DNA of 64,000 bases, taken from assembly GCA_004346725.1 (NCBI GenBank), contig SMDE01000003.1, positions 186,001 through 250,000 of the forward strand, read 5' to 3'. Source of the DNA: Phytobacter diazotrophicus (GTDB lineage Bacteria; Pseudomonadota; Gammaproteobacteria; Enterobacterales; Enterobacteriaceae). The notes beneath the pieces are model-generated. The model had not been told where the DNA came from. It ran no database searches and saw only the letters and a program-made list of their open reading frames with translations. Every line of letters begins with the position of its first letter. Position 1 is the first letter of the stretch. Below, piece by piece: positions 17,201 to 25,287 of the stretch. A program made the translations under genes and the position numbers.

Positions 17201-19758
17201 TCGCTGCTGTTGCCCGTGGTGAAGCTGGGGGCGACCTCATCCAGGTTATTGATGCCCAGGGTGACCGTGCGGTCGCTGGCGTTACCCGCGGCATCGGTAG
17301 CAACAACGGTGAAACTGTAGCTGGATTTGCTTTCAAAATCCGGGTTACCGGTCAGCGTGACCGCACCGGTGGTCTGGTCAATAGTCAGACCCGCGTCGCT
17401 GCCCGCTTTGAGCGAGAAGGTCACCCCACCGCTGATATCGCCGGTATCGGTGGCCGTGGCGGTGTAAATCACCTGACCCGCCCCGCTGTTTTCGTTGATC
17501 GCCGTGGCCGTCGTGCCGCTGGTGATCGTCGGTGCCACTTCGTCGAGATTGTTAACCGCCAGGGTGACCGTGCGGTCGCTGGCATTGCCTGCCGCATCGG
17601 TGGCAACAACGGTGAAGCTGTAGCTGGATTTGCTTTCAAAATCCGGGTTGCCGGTCAGTGTGACGGCTCCGGTGGTCGGGTTGATGGTCAGCCCCGCGTC
17701 GCTGCCCGCTTTGAGCGAGAAGGTCACCCCGCCGCTGATATCGCCGCTGTCGGTGGCCGTGGCGGTGTAAATCACCTGACCCGCGCCGCTGTTTTCGTTG
17801 ATCGCTGTGGCCGTCGTGCCGCTGGTGATGGTCGGTGCCACTTCGTCGAGGTTATTAACCGCCAGGGTGACCGTGCGGTCGCTGGCATTGCCCGCAGCAT
17901 CGGTGGCGACGACAGTGAAGCTGTAGCTGGCTTTGCTTTCAAAATCCGGGTTGCCGGTCAGTGTGACCGCACCGGTGGTCGGGTTGATGGTCAGACCCGC
18001 GTCGCTGCCCGCTTTGAGCGAGAAGGTCACCCCACCGCTGATATCGCCGCTGTCGGTGGCCGTGGCGGTGTAAATCACCTGACCCGCGCCGCTGTTTTCG
18101 TTGATCGCTGTGGCCGTCGTGCCGCTGGTGATGGTCGGCGCCACTTCGTCGAGGTTATTAACCGCCAGGGTGACCGTCTGACTGCTGGCATTGCCGGCGG
18201 CATCGGTGGCGACGACGGTGAAACTGTAGCTGGCTTTGCTTTCATAATCCGGATTGCCGGTCAGTGTGACCGCACCGGTAGAGGCATTGATGCTAAACAG
18301 CGCGCTGTCACCGGTGGTGCCCAGGCTATAGCTGAATTGACTGGGGTCGGTAGCAACGGCAGTCCAGACCACCTTACCTGCCCCGATGTTCTCATCCACA
18401 CTGGCCGTCGTGGCGCTGCTAAAGACAGGCGCATGGGTATCAATAATGAGGCTGACGCCGCCGGATGCATCACTGGCGGTCGCCGCGCCTTTAATCAGTA
18501 ACGACTGCGCGCCATCGGACAGATTGTTAGTGCTGCCGAGTGTAATTCCGGCAGCGACGGTGTCCAGGATGGTCTGGGTGGTCGCACCCGCATTGGCTTC
18601 AGCACCGGAGAAGGCCGCCAGCAGGAGGCCATATTTTTCACCGGCACTCAGGCCATCGGCAGCATCAAAACTGCCGCCGTTGGTAGCGGTAACCGTGGTG
18701 TTCAGAATATTATCCACGCCAAACAGGTTACTGATGGCCGTTGCCGTGTCGGTCACCTGGGTTGCGCTCAGGGTGGCGGGATTGTCAGGCGTGCCACCGA
18801 GGGCCTCCTGGGCCTTGGTATAGGCGAGCGTGGTCAACACGTTAACATTGAGCACAAGAGTACTGTTGTTTCCGGAGATAACCCCCATACTCCAAAGCTG
18901 AGCAGAGAGGTCTTTACCCGCGCCAGTGGCTTCGTCCAGGTAGTCAGCGGCACTGCCGCTGTTGACAAGTTTCACAATAACGACGCCGGTGTAACTGCCC
19001 GCAGACACGGTGACCGAGCCATCGGCCCCCAAAGTCCCCGTGCCAATCAGCGTTTTGCCATCGGCCTGATAAATCTCTACTTTCAAATCATTACTGCTGA
19101 GCGCCGGGCCGCCGACAAAATTAAGCTGAACAGCGTTCTGGACCGGGGTTTCTCCCCCACCGTTATTGTTGTTATCGCCACCCTTATCATGCCCGCCATG
19201 GCCACCGCTTGCCGCTGCAACCCCGATCACGCCCCCCAGCCCGAGGGCACCGGCGATATAGCCCGCATAAGAGTGCGACTGAGGAAGGTACGTGACAGGA
19301 TGGCCAGTCACTACCGAGCCATCATGCAGGCCAGCTAAGATACCTTCCAGCCCGGGGTGGCCTGAGGTCATGCTGGCCAGCGCGTCAGGAGAACCGTGCG
19401 CATAAAGAACATGGCTGCCGTCAGACAGGGCTGCTCCTTCGGTGCTCCCCGGCGTAATCACCTGGGTAGAGGTGCCATCGGCAGGCAGGGTTACACTGGT
19501 ATCGCTTTCGGTATACCAGCCCTGTAGGGTCAGCGTGGTGCCATCGGCATAGTCCAGTTGTAGATCCTGTCCGTGACGTGAAGCCACTACGTCATCAGCC
19601 AGCTTTTCCTGATCATTTTCACCCTGGCGTTTAAGCACCCGGTAAGATTCACCCGGCGCAGCTTTGTGAATATTGGTCTGCCCGGCCTGCAGGGAGATGC
19701 GGGTTTTACCGGTACTGAGCGTATATTGGCGTGGCTTCATCTGGGTCTCGGGTTTCAT
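11242..19758 (-). CDS. Giant BapA/cadherin-type repeat adhesin, type I secretion substrate
   Basis: This 2838-aa protein has no Sec signal. The N-terminal region (1-200) holds a prefix domain, a hydrophobic Gly/Ala segment (about 166-190) and a Gly/Asn linker, as in BapA-like adhesins. Next come about 5 cadherin-like repeats of about 101 aa (DEVAPTITSG...). A block of propeller-like GSYVVTW...YVQQFDA repeats (about 980-1430) follows, then two or three 191-aa Ig/cadherin pairs and a second propeller-like region (about 1950-2400). An SbsA-type Ig domain (about 2530-2640) and a unique C-terminus, which should carry the secretion signal, end the protein. No RTX nonapeptides are seen. It is the fourth gene of a TolC-ABC-HlyD-adhesin-sulfotransferase operon, so the dedicated exporter is evident. 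The start is uncertain: a second ATG lies six codons in. The role would be surface adhesion or biofilm formation. Confidence 0.87.
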   Translation of the reverse strand: MKPETQMKPRQYTLSTGKTRISLQAGQTNIHKAAPGESYRVLKRQGENDQEKLADDVVASRHGQDLQLDYADGTTLTLQGWYTESDTSVTLPADGTSTQVITPGSTEGAALSDGSHVLYAHGSPDALASMTSGHPGLEGILAGLHDGSVVTGHPVTYLPQSHSYAGYIAGALGLGGVIGVAAASGGHGGHDKGGDNNNNGGGETPVQNAVQLNFVGGPALSSNDLKVEIYQADGKTLIGTGTLGADGSVTVSAGSYTGVVIVKLVNSGSAADYLDEATGAGKDLSAQLWSMGVISGNNSTLVLNVNVLTTLAYTKAQEALGGTPDNPATLSATQVTDTATAISNLFGVDNILNTTVTATNGGSFDAADGLSAGEKYGLLLAAFSGAEANAGATTQTILDTVAAGITLGSTNNLSDGAQSLLIKGAATASDASGGVSLIIDTHAPVFSSATTASVDENIGAGKVVWTAVATDPSQFSYSLGTTGDSALFSINASTGAVTLTGNPDYESKASYSFTVVATDAAGNASSQTVTLAVNNLDEVAPTITSGTTATAINENSGAGQVIYTATATDSGDISGGVTFSLKAGSDAGLTINPTTGAVTLTGNPDFESKASYSFTVVATDAAGNASDRTVTLAVNNLDEVAPTITSGTTATAINENSGAGQVIYTATATDSGDISGGVTFSLKAGSDAGLTINPTTGAVTLTGNPDFESKSSYSFTVVATDAAGNASDRTVTLAVNNLDEVAPTITSGTTATAINENSGAGQVIYTATATDTGDISGGVTFSLKAGSDAGLTIDQTTGAVTLTGNPDFESKSSYSFTVVATDAAGNASDRTVTLGINNLDEVAPSFTTGNSSDSFATATVSVAENTATSTAIYTAQAFDNDAADGGEHVTYSLIDADNGADAQYFTIDAATGAVTFKASPDFEGTHAPAYTFIVAATDAAGHVTTQTVTVNVTDVDEIAPTVTLDGSSTGPVMLSPATGYIYPNGFDTTALGDGSFLVTWAGNNNGSYGIYAQRLSAQGVAMGDPVQLASSATNTYSNALDSVISVTAINDAGAYAVAWTGKNNASTDSSIYTQLFNADGSPISAAVKLDGAASAQDIAPQIATLTDGSYIVTWYINGGGVYVQRFDDAGVAVGNTVPLIAQSSSNNASPQVTVLDSGSYVVTWQGQTSGDYHIYVQQFDATGTPSTPVVLDASTGNSTNYETLPQITSLANGGYVVTWSGYNYSNSNYNSSTYVQQFDANGARVGSIVELNGASNANFGSEYTYPYVAALTGGGYAITWMEYTDTNGSDDYTVFVQQFSAGGSKVGATVQLDASHNNTSNNYDELPRITALGDGGYVVTWMSLGSSNWDVNVQKFDASGGLVGGVVQLQASSGATDLYPQVTAVGTNGEYMVTWYGYASGISGYHLFVQKFNADGSIHENLVVLNHDGHATVQSTESGTIYLVNDNVVVSQLSDITGAASNQWASTTVTANTSATISAANLAEGTYHAYAVDAAGNLSVISGRSVLVDNTVPVFTSAATAADITDSTAVGDTVYTAAATDAHGVTYSLSDTQHFRINTSTGVVTLLSSPASATGAQFTVTATDAAGNQTTHTVTYNVVDTTPPAVTLTRDVDGVENSSQTVTVQSTEAGTVYLVSDSVTVTNLGSLTAAADNLVNSVAVAANAGTTLALTGLAEGTYHAYAVDASGNVSAISGSSVIVDNTAPVFTSAATAADITDSTAVGDTVYTAAATDAHGVTYSLSDTGHFHINASTGVVTLLSSPAKATGAQFTVTATDAAGNQTTHTVTYNVVDTTPPAVTLTRDADGVENSSQTVTVQSTEAGTVYLVSDSVTVTNLSSLTAAADNLVNSVAVAANAGTTLALTGLAEGTYHAYAVDAAGNLSMISGSSVIVDNTAPVIAGGATATGATIVGGTAAGTQVYDANATDAHAITYSLDANSLANFAINPTTGVVTLNNAAIEGSYNFIVTATDAAGNHSSQTVTLNVSAGLNGSALVSGSTTDTSTEMNINVGLEKLSNGYTVLEYMKQTGGDNISWDPTGPLYAGVIKVLDAGNNVIKTVDISIPNGYTMMDTQIKALANGGFVVAWSQVDTANYSDYSVHYAIYDNSGNLQSSNTLAAPGTGVTIAAQSSANGGDFAIAYQTMGTGTDQQEAISVFHYNGSGLNFTQGAQTLIGGNSSSANFGGVASPAVQLMKFQLTPGVLTALSDGSYVLASEVYDWIGTPGQSATSTPIGAFIFKLDATGSLANFDSGKTWQRVNWNDEQGSPTNAIAFDGGFAVFSQEYRTATWQVTLYNNNGTLITTNVQSNTVYNMGTQSYHAVDIGAMDKVTHDELQYSTTGYLAASATVYDNGTDLVFVFPDGNGGLSQVSISKTTGELTSAVTDTGITVPQGGQLYNVRIVSDGAGGHDITYSVLFDSDTSDGGKAGYAVGDIYQIGLNAGPAPALPIVTDAHIAITSTPGGADGTSYKIGDTVTAVWDNSASGDANTSTVTGVTMDFSQFGASTPVTAWDDGTHGDVTAGDGKYTAQYTIAAGSINNVHGLNVSVTATTASHTSATAADSTGLTVDSTAPVLSSSTPQDNGGSVATGSNLTLTFSENVQAGSGHITLVNDGNSSLNKVIDITDSSQVSISGHTVTVNPTTDLAAGANYHVQIDSTALHDAAGNNYAGISTSTGLNFTTASASVGDPSIVVFDLTTGQSSEHNGRVFDANTAYTIYIKVNSTYSPLVGLDSNEMWSGAQNLGTDDKIVLVGTGSDVKGSHGDAVMAMNHGGNSVNWVAGFSSTLSNVAGVAANGQFARGGNNADLWNGTWAANPNADNSFAQAYLQAMPAGVLTSQGLAIP
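14081..15226 (-). repeat. Two tandem 573-bp repeats inside adhesin gene
   Basis: The landmark GTGTTGTCCAC recurs at 14081, 14654 and 15227, exactly 573 bp (191 codons) apart. The units at 14081 and 14654 are near-identical. They encode TVYLVSDSVTVTNL...VDNTAPVFTSAATAADITDS-type Ig/cadherin pairs. The third unit begins at 15227 but diverges. Confidence 0.85.
17230..18450 (-). repeat. Four tandem ~303-bp cadherin-like repeats inside adhesin gene
   Basis: A 303-bp unit (101 codons) recurs about four times. The first three copies are almost identical at DNA level (for example GGTGACCGTGCGGTCGCTGGC) and the fourth has diverged. The unit encodes one cadherin-like domain with the DEVAPTITSG start and the FESKASYSFTVVATDAAGN end. 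Confidence 0.85.
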
Positions 19759-19818
19759 AATGTGTTATCTCTCTCTGGGGCGGACAGGAAAATCGGGTTG
19801 CAACGGTCACCGGCGGTG

Positions 19819-21069
19819 TCATCGCTCCTGGAATGATTCACTGAGTGTTTTACGCAAAGGTTTAAGTAAGAAGTCCATCAGCGTGCGATCACCGGTACGG
19901 ATGTCGAGCTGGGATGTCATGCCCGGCAGGATGTCAAGCTGACGACCTGTCGTACTGCGCACAAGCTGCCCATCTTCCTGATGGTCTGACAGACCTTCTG
20001 CATGGCTTTTCAAACGAACATGGACGCGGTAGTAGATCTCCTCGCCACGCGAGGTGTTTTCTTTAAGGGTATCGGCCGATACGTAAATCACTTCACCCTG
20101 CAATGCCCCATAAATGGTGTAATCGAAGGGATCAAGGCGCACAGTAGCCGGTAATCCAACCTGAACGCGGGCAATATCAGCAGGCAGAACCTTGGCTTCT
20201 ATGATGAGGGCATCATCTGACGGGACGATCTGCATAATCTCATCACCGGCACGTAATACCCCGCCCAGCGTGGTGACGCGGACATTTTTAACAATCCCAG
20301 GCCCCATGGCCGTAAACACCGTATCGTGTACCTGCTGGCGACGACCGGCCATCTGTTGCAAGGTCTGGCCCAGATCATCTTCTGCCTTGGTGAGATCGGC
20401 CCGCGCATCATCCAAAAACTTATTGCGCCGACCAAGCAGGCGGGCACGAGCCTCATTAAGCTCGCGCTGTGCATTAAGCCGCTCACTGGCGCTAACATCG
20501 CCAGAGCGTTCCAGCCCGTTCACCAGGCTGAGCTTCTGGTTGGCTAAATTCACGGCGGTTTGCAGCGCTGTTATATCTTCCTGCAGGCTCTGACGGCGTT
20601 GCAGAAACAGTGCGCGTTCAATATCGGCCTGCTCGCGTAACGCCGGACCGGGATCGGCGGGGAACTGGGGAGCGGATTGTCCCGTTGATTCTGCGCGAAG
20701 TCGGGCAATGCGCGCCCTGAGACCGGCGATGCGCGCGTCCACTTCACCTGCCGCCGCCTCCACGCGAGTTGGATCGAGGCGAGCCAGAATCTGCCCCGCC
20801 TTAACATGATCACCCTCTTTGACACGCAGTTCGGAAAGTACGCCACCGTCCACGGTCTGGATGATCTGCACACGGCTGCTGGCGATAACCTCACCGTGTG
20901 CCCGTGCCACTTCATCAATGCGAAAATACATAGCCCATATGACAAAACCCAGCACCAGTACGACGATGCTCCAGATAAGCCCTGCCGGGACTCGGCTACG
21001 GTAGTAATTTTCCAGACGATTCACGCGAGCGGCGTCAGCGACCTCGTCGTCAAACAGTTCAACGGCCAT
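19819..21069 (-). CDS. HlyD-family periplasmic adaptor of type I secretion system 1
   Basis: This 416-aa membrane fusion protein has a short cytoplasmic N-terminus and one transmembrane helix (about residues 30-50). A lipoyl half-motif (GEVIASSRVQIIQTVDGGVLSEL), a long coiled-coil hairpin (about 100-250) and a beta-barrel domain ending RTGDRTLMDFLLKPL follow. It links the ABC exporter at 21059-23284 with the outer-membrane TolC-like protein at 23284-24642. Its start lies inside the last 11 nt of the ABC gene, so the two are translationally coupled. It precedes the adhesin gene by 60 nt. It is paralogous to the adaptor at 26294-27658 but clearly divergent. Confidence 0.92.
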   Translation of the reverse strand: MAVELFDDEVADAARVNRLENYYRSRVPAGLIWSIVVLVLGFVIWAMYFRIDEVARAHGEVIASSRVQIIQTVDGGVLSELRVKEGDHVKAGQILARLDPTRVEAAAGEVDARIAGLRARIARLRAESTGQSAPQFPADPGPALREQADIERALFLQRRQSLQEDITALQTAVNLANQKLSLVNGLERSGDVSASERLNAQRELNEARARLLGRRNKFLDDARADLTKAEDDLGQTLQQMAGRRQQVHDTVFTAMGPGIVKNVRVTTLGGVLRAGDEIMQIVPSDDALIIEAKVLPADIARVQVGLPATVRLDPFDYTIYGALQGEVIYVSADTLKENTSRGEEIYYRVHVRLKSHAEGLSDHQEDGQLVRSTTGRQLDILPGMTSQLDIRTGDRTLMDFLLKPLRKTLSESFQER

Positions 21070-23284
21070 GAAGGACTCCTGCTGAATGTGATGCTGCGGG
21101 CATGTGTGTTTTCACGTTCGTTACCTCAGCGGCGGGACGCGAGCCAGTGGCGCGGGCCATCAGTCCTGGCAACACCTTGTCAGGAGTACCATCACGTACG
21201 ACAGTACCTTCCTGTACGACAAGCACGCGGGTAGCAAAATTAACGGCCGCCATCGGACGGTGAGTGGCGACGATCAGGATATCTTCCGGCTGCAGCCTGG
21301 CTTGTAATGCTTTCCAGACACGCGTCTCCGCTTCGCCATCCAGCGAGGCCGTCGGTTCATCCAGAAGCCAGATACGAGGACGGGACATCAGCACACGCGC
21401 CAGGCCAACAAGCTGGCGCTGACCGCCAGAGAGACCTGAGCCCCCCTCACTGATAGGCATATCCATACCCAGCGGATTACTGGCCGCCACCTGATCCAGC
21501 GCCAGATCGCGGGTGATGTCTGTCAGCGTGGTGTCGCTGACTGCGCCTGCGAGCATCAGATTGCTTCGCAGCGTCCCTTTGAAGAGCTGCACCGCTTGTG
21601 GCAGATAGCCAACCTGAGCGCTGACCACCTGGGGATCGATCTCCCACAGATCCACATCGCCCAGGCGGACACGACCCTCACCGGGGCGATAGAGTCCGGC
21701 CAGGATCTTGAGCAACGTTGATTTACCGCCGCCAACAGGGCCCAACAGCAGAACACGTTCACCAGCGTGAAAGTGGAGTGCGGGAATATTGAGTTGTTGT
21801 ACCGGAGACTGCGGAAAGGCAAAGCGCAGCTTTTCGACACTAATATGTTCTGGCAGGCGATCGGGCAGCAGCAGGGTCTGTCCGGCGCGGCGCTCTGTAG
21901 GTTTGCGCAGCAGGTTGTTCACCATATCCAGCGCCTCCCGGACCTGCTGCCACTGCATCAGATACTGAACGCCCTGGCTCACCGGCCCGATAACACGGCC
22001 CCCCAGAATACTGCACGCGACCATGCCCCCGGTGGTCAAATAGCCGGCTTCAACGCCCCAAACCCCGACAACAATCCCCATGATATAGGCCAGCGTCGAC
22101 AGGCTGGCGGTGGTGTTCGTACAAAACTGGCTGAGGGATTTTTGTTGAATACTGTAGCCTGCGATGGAATGACTGAGCGTTTGCCAGTCTTGCGCAAAAC
22201 GCCAGCCAGCATGACTGGCGCGCAGGGTTTCGGCACCGCGGATACTGTCGACTAACAGCCCCAGACGCTCATTGCTGCGCAGCATTTGTTGGCGCGTGAG
22301 ACGGCGTAAGCGCAGACGGGTATACAGACCCAGCGCCAGCGCGATGGGGAGCATTCCCAGGTAAACCCAGCCGACTGGCCCCCCGATCAGACCAATAATC
22401 CCGATAAACAGCAATGCAAATGGCAGATCCACGATTCCAAAGACAAGACCGGCAGAGAAAACTTGTCGAACCGAATCCAGCGCCCCTACCTGCGCGGCCA
22501 GCGTGCCCAGGCTACCGGGCTGTTGGTCGAGTTGCAGGTGCAACAAATGTTCATAAACATGCTGGGAAAGGCGTTTATCCACACTGCTGGCAACGCTGTC
22601 CATGATGTGGGCACGCAATGTTTTGAGCAGCCAGTCCAGTCCTACAACCAACCCCATCCCCGCCACAAGCGTAGTCAGTGTCGCCCAGGCCAGGGTGGGC
22701 ACGACACGATCGTAGACCTGCATAGCGAAGAGGGATGTGGGAATGGCCAGAATGTTCACCAGCAGCGTGGCGGCAGCTACCCGGAACACCCAGCGGCGAT
22801 CGCGCAACAGTTCTCGCCAGACCAGGCGCATAGCCGGATTTTCGCTGTCAGAGAGGTTCTCTGACTGTACGTGTGAAGCCAGGCTGAACCAGAGTACAGC
22901 CGTTTCGTCACCCACCGTCGTCCCCGGCGCGCCGGTCACAATGTCGTCTATCGCCAGCGTTCGGGGTTCGACACCTTCACGGGTCAGCGTAAGGGTATCG
23001 GCTCTCCCCTCCTCGTTGTGCCGTTCAGCCAGCCACCATGTCTGTTCGTGCCACATCAGTGCCGGGAGGTGGCGGGGATCAAAACGCCGCCAGGGGAACA
23101 ACGCCAGCCGGATATCTTTCATTCCCGCGTCTGACAGCAAACCGCGCACATAATCCTGTGGACGATCGGTTAACGGTGGAACGGCCTGCGCGCGGGCATA
23201 CGCCTGCGTTAATGCCGCTTTATTCACCGGGGCATGTAGCTTGTCCAGCAAGGCCAGTAATTCAGGAAGAGGAACAGGTATCAT
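21059..23284 (-). CDS. Type I secretion ABC exporter (system 1)
   Basis: This 741-aa half-transporter has an N-terminal peptidase-C39-like domain (about 1-150). It lacks the catalytic Cys, so it should bind rather than cut its substrate. Six transmembrane helices (about 165-440) and an ABC domain follow. Walker A reads GPVGGGKST (the usual small residue before GKST is Gly rather than Ser), the signature is LSGGQRQ, Walker B is IWLLDEPTASLD and the switch His is in VATHRPM. The energised inner-membrane part would export the 2838-aa adhesin. The start codon overlaps the TolC stop by 1 nt (TGATG). About 35 residues after the ABC domain have no clear domain. Confidence 0.92.
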   Translation of the reverse strand: MIPVPLPELLALLDKLHAPVNKAALTQAYARAQAVPPLTDRPQDYVRGLLSDAGMKDIRLALFPWRRFDPRHLPALMWHEQTWWLAERHNEEGRADTLTLTREGVEPRTLAIDDIVTGAPGTTVGDETAVLWFSLASHVQSENLSDSENPAMRLVWRELLRDRRWVFRVAAATLLVNILAIPTSLFAMQVYDRVVPTLAWATLTTLVAGMGLVVGLDWLLKTLRAHIMDSVASSVDKRLSQHVYEHLLHLQLDQQPGSLGTLAAQVGALDSVRQVFSAGLVFGIVDLPFALLFIGIIGLIGGPVGWVYLGMLPIALALGLYTRLRLRRLTRQQMLRSNERLGLLVDSIRGAETLRASHAGWRFAQDWQTLSHSIAGYSIQQKSLSQFCTNTTASLSTLAYIMGIVVGVWGVEAGYLTTGGMVACSILGGRVIGPVSQGVQYLMQWQQVREALDMVNNLLRKPTERRAGQTLLLPDRLPEHISVEKLRFAFPQSPVQQLNIPALHFHAGERVLLLGPVGGGKSTLLKILAGLYRPGEGRVRLGDVDLWEIDPQVVSAQVGYLPQAVQLFKGTLRSNLMLAGAVSDTTLTDITRDLALDQVAASNPLGMDMPISEGGSGLSGGQRQLVGLARVLMSRPRIWLLDEPTASLDGEAETRVWKALQARLQPEDILIVATHRPMAAVNFATRVLVVQEGTVVRDGTPDKVLPGLMARATGSRPAAEVTNVKTHMPAASHSAGVLHGR

Positions 23285-24642
23285 CAGGGATGGCTCGCAG
23301 ACGTGTTAGCAAATTGAGTGCCCGTGGTCAGGGCGCCAGTGGTATCGTCCATACGGCCCGTGCGTGCGGCCAGGCGCAGGCAATCGACCCGCCATGCCGA
23401 TCGCACCGATACCAGCGCTTGTTGTTGTTCGGTTAATTCGCGTACGGCGTTGAGGACATCCAGCCAGCTCTTGTAACCCGATTCGTATTGGCGACGGAAC
23501 GAGGCCAGCGTGCCGCTAAGTTCGACGACAGACTGTTCATAACCGGCAATCAGCGTCTGGTTAGCATCACGCTGATCAAGCAACTGGCGCGTTTGAATGT
23601 CTTCGCTGTGGCGTTGTTCGGCCAGATCCTGTCGTGCGGATTCCACGCGTTCCAGCGCCGCGTTCTGGAGGCCACGGGAGACCAGCCCCAGCCCCTCCAT
23701 CGTGCCGGTCACAACCACATTGACCGTATTATTATTTCTCTGGTTGGGCATACCTGAATATTCGTTGCGCGCGGCTTGCAGGGAGACGGTCGGTCGCGAT
23801 GAGGTGCGCTGACGTTCCACATCAGCTTCGGCAAGCGTAACCGCCGCTTCACGTGCTCGCACCGTCGCACTCTGCGCAAGGATTTGTTCCTGTATAGAGG
23901 TATCAGCAGGCAACTTGAGGATGCTGCCAGGGATCGGCAGTTCGCTTGCGATCGGCACCTGAGTCAGGGATAACAGCGTGGATTCGGCGGTACGCAGGTC
24001 CGATTTGGCCTGCTCGAGCGATGAGCGTGCCTGTAACAACCGGGCCTTCGCAAGGCTGACATCGGCTGGAGAAGCCAGCCCCCCTTGCGCGCGGCGCTGG
24101 ATTTGTTCCTGCAACGCCTGATGATTGTTAACGTTTGATTCAGCAACGGCAAGACGCTCGCGAATACCCTGTATATTCGCGTAAGCCACCGCGGTATCTT
24201 CCAGCAATTCACGACGGGTAGCCCAGGCCGTGGCTTGCTGAGCAAGGGTGTCATTGTCGGCGTAGTCAATAGCACTGTCGATACGCCCAAAAGCCCATAA
24301 CGGTTGCGAAACACTCAGCGTGGTCGTACGGGAATCACTGTAACCCGAAATTTGCCCCGTCCCGGCACTGGCACCAAGCGTTGGCAAACGTGCCGCGCGG
24401 GCGCTGTCGGCGCTGGCCTCTTTGGAACGCACAAGCGCCTGCTGACTGGCCAGACTGGGGTGATGGAGCATCGTGCTGCGCAACGCGGCAAACAGACCAC
24501 CCGGCGAGGTATCCTCAGAAATACGGTGTGATGACGACGAAAGGGTGGCGGCCTCAGCCTGGGTAACTGAAATGACAAAGGGTAAAAAAAGACTGATTAC
24601 AGTAACTATGTAATAACAGTGACGATCTGAACGAATCCCCAT
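23284..24642 (-). CDS. TolC-like outer-membrane channel (system 1)
   Basis: This 452-aa TolC/OprM-family outer-membrane efflux protein has a hydrophobic signal sequence (about residues 10-31, cut near TQAEA). Two alpha-helical repeat halves of the duct follow (QALVRSKEASADSARAARLPTLG..., LDVLNAVRELTEQQQALVSV). It is the first gene of the operon, so system 1 carries its own outer-membrane channel instead of relying on housekeeping TolC. Only a weak, distant AAGGG precedes the ATG. The promoter must lie in the AT-rich region 24643-24900. Confidence 0.9.
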   Translation of the reverse strand: MGIRSDRHCYYIVTVISLFLPFVISVTQAEAATLSSSSHRISEDTSPGGLFAALRSTMLHHPSLASQQALVRSKEASADSARAARLPTLGASAGTGQISGYSDSRTTTLSVSQPLWAFGRIDSAIDYADNDTLAQQATAWATRRELLEDTAVAYANIQGIRERLAVAESNVNNHQALQEQIQRRAQGGLASPADVSLAKARLLQARSSLEQAKSDLRTAESTLLSLTQVPIASELPIPGSILKLPADTSIQEQILAQSATVRAREAAVTLAEADVERQRTSSRPTVSLQAARNEYSGMPNQRNNNTVNVVVTGTMEGLGLVSRGLQNAALERVESARQDLAEQRHSEDIQTRQLLDQRDANQTLIAGYEQSVVELSGTLASFRRQYESGYKSWLDVLNAVRELTEQQQALVSVRSAWRVDCLRLAARTGRMDDTTGALTTGTQFANTSASHP

Positions 24643-25287
24643 TGTCTGATGAGCCCTTTATTAAAGAAAGATAAAAGACTCGTCGATCCTGATGTTGCTC
24701 ATGTTATCCCGACGTCACCGTTAGTGGATAAATGGCGTGGCCGGTATAACGAGTCATAAATAAGAAAAAGACTATTGCTTCACGTCATAATTACCTATTG
24801 ATAACATCTGTGTCAAGGTATGTAATCGTGTAATAAAACCTGTAAAACATAGTCAATTATTAAGTTAAGTTTACCTAACGCAAATATTCGCATCGGCTAA
24901 AAAATTATTATCAGCGGGCTATCTGATGAAGCTGTAGAGAACTGACGGATTGCAGGATGTGGAGAGCGTAGAATGACCAGAGCGAGCCTGAGTCCAGCGC
25001 GGCGAAACCTTATACAGGATTTTCACGCCGGCCAGACTTCTGTACTGGTTAAAAGTGAAGATAACGACTGGAAGAGTGTTGCTTGTTAAAAATATATCGT
25101 GGCGTCTTGCAGCCGCAGGCCAGCTCGCGGGGAAAGCTGTCGTTGACATCTCTCACCCGGTCTGTGCAGGTATGGCACCAGCATGGGTAAACCTCGGGTA
25201 ATACTTGCTTGTTATTTACCTCATATTTACGGCAAATAACAACACATCGTCATACCCGCCTTATTATCCCGAAGATATATCTGGCGA
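24643..25287. other. AT-rich intergenic region between the two secretion loci
   Basis: About 640 bp carries no convincing gene. The part next to the TolC-like gene (24643-24900) is AT-rich and must contain the minus-strand operon promoter. The part at about 24930-25200 is more GC-rich and has short open stretches in several frames, possibly remains of a lost gene. I cannot assign it. Confidence 0.5.

Noticed and set aside
16933-18501. Plus-strand frame of 522 codons opposite the cadherin-like repeats
   Set aside because: Antisense shadow of the 303-bp repeats; the apparent protein repeats are the same DNA repeats read backwards.
24919-25149. Possible 76-aa minus-strand gene
   Set aside because: No ribosome-binding site, no recognisable motif and another open frame on the opposite strand.
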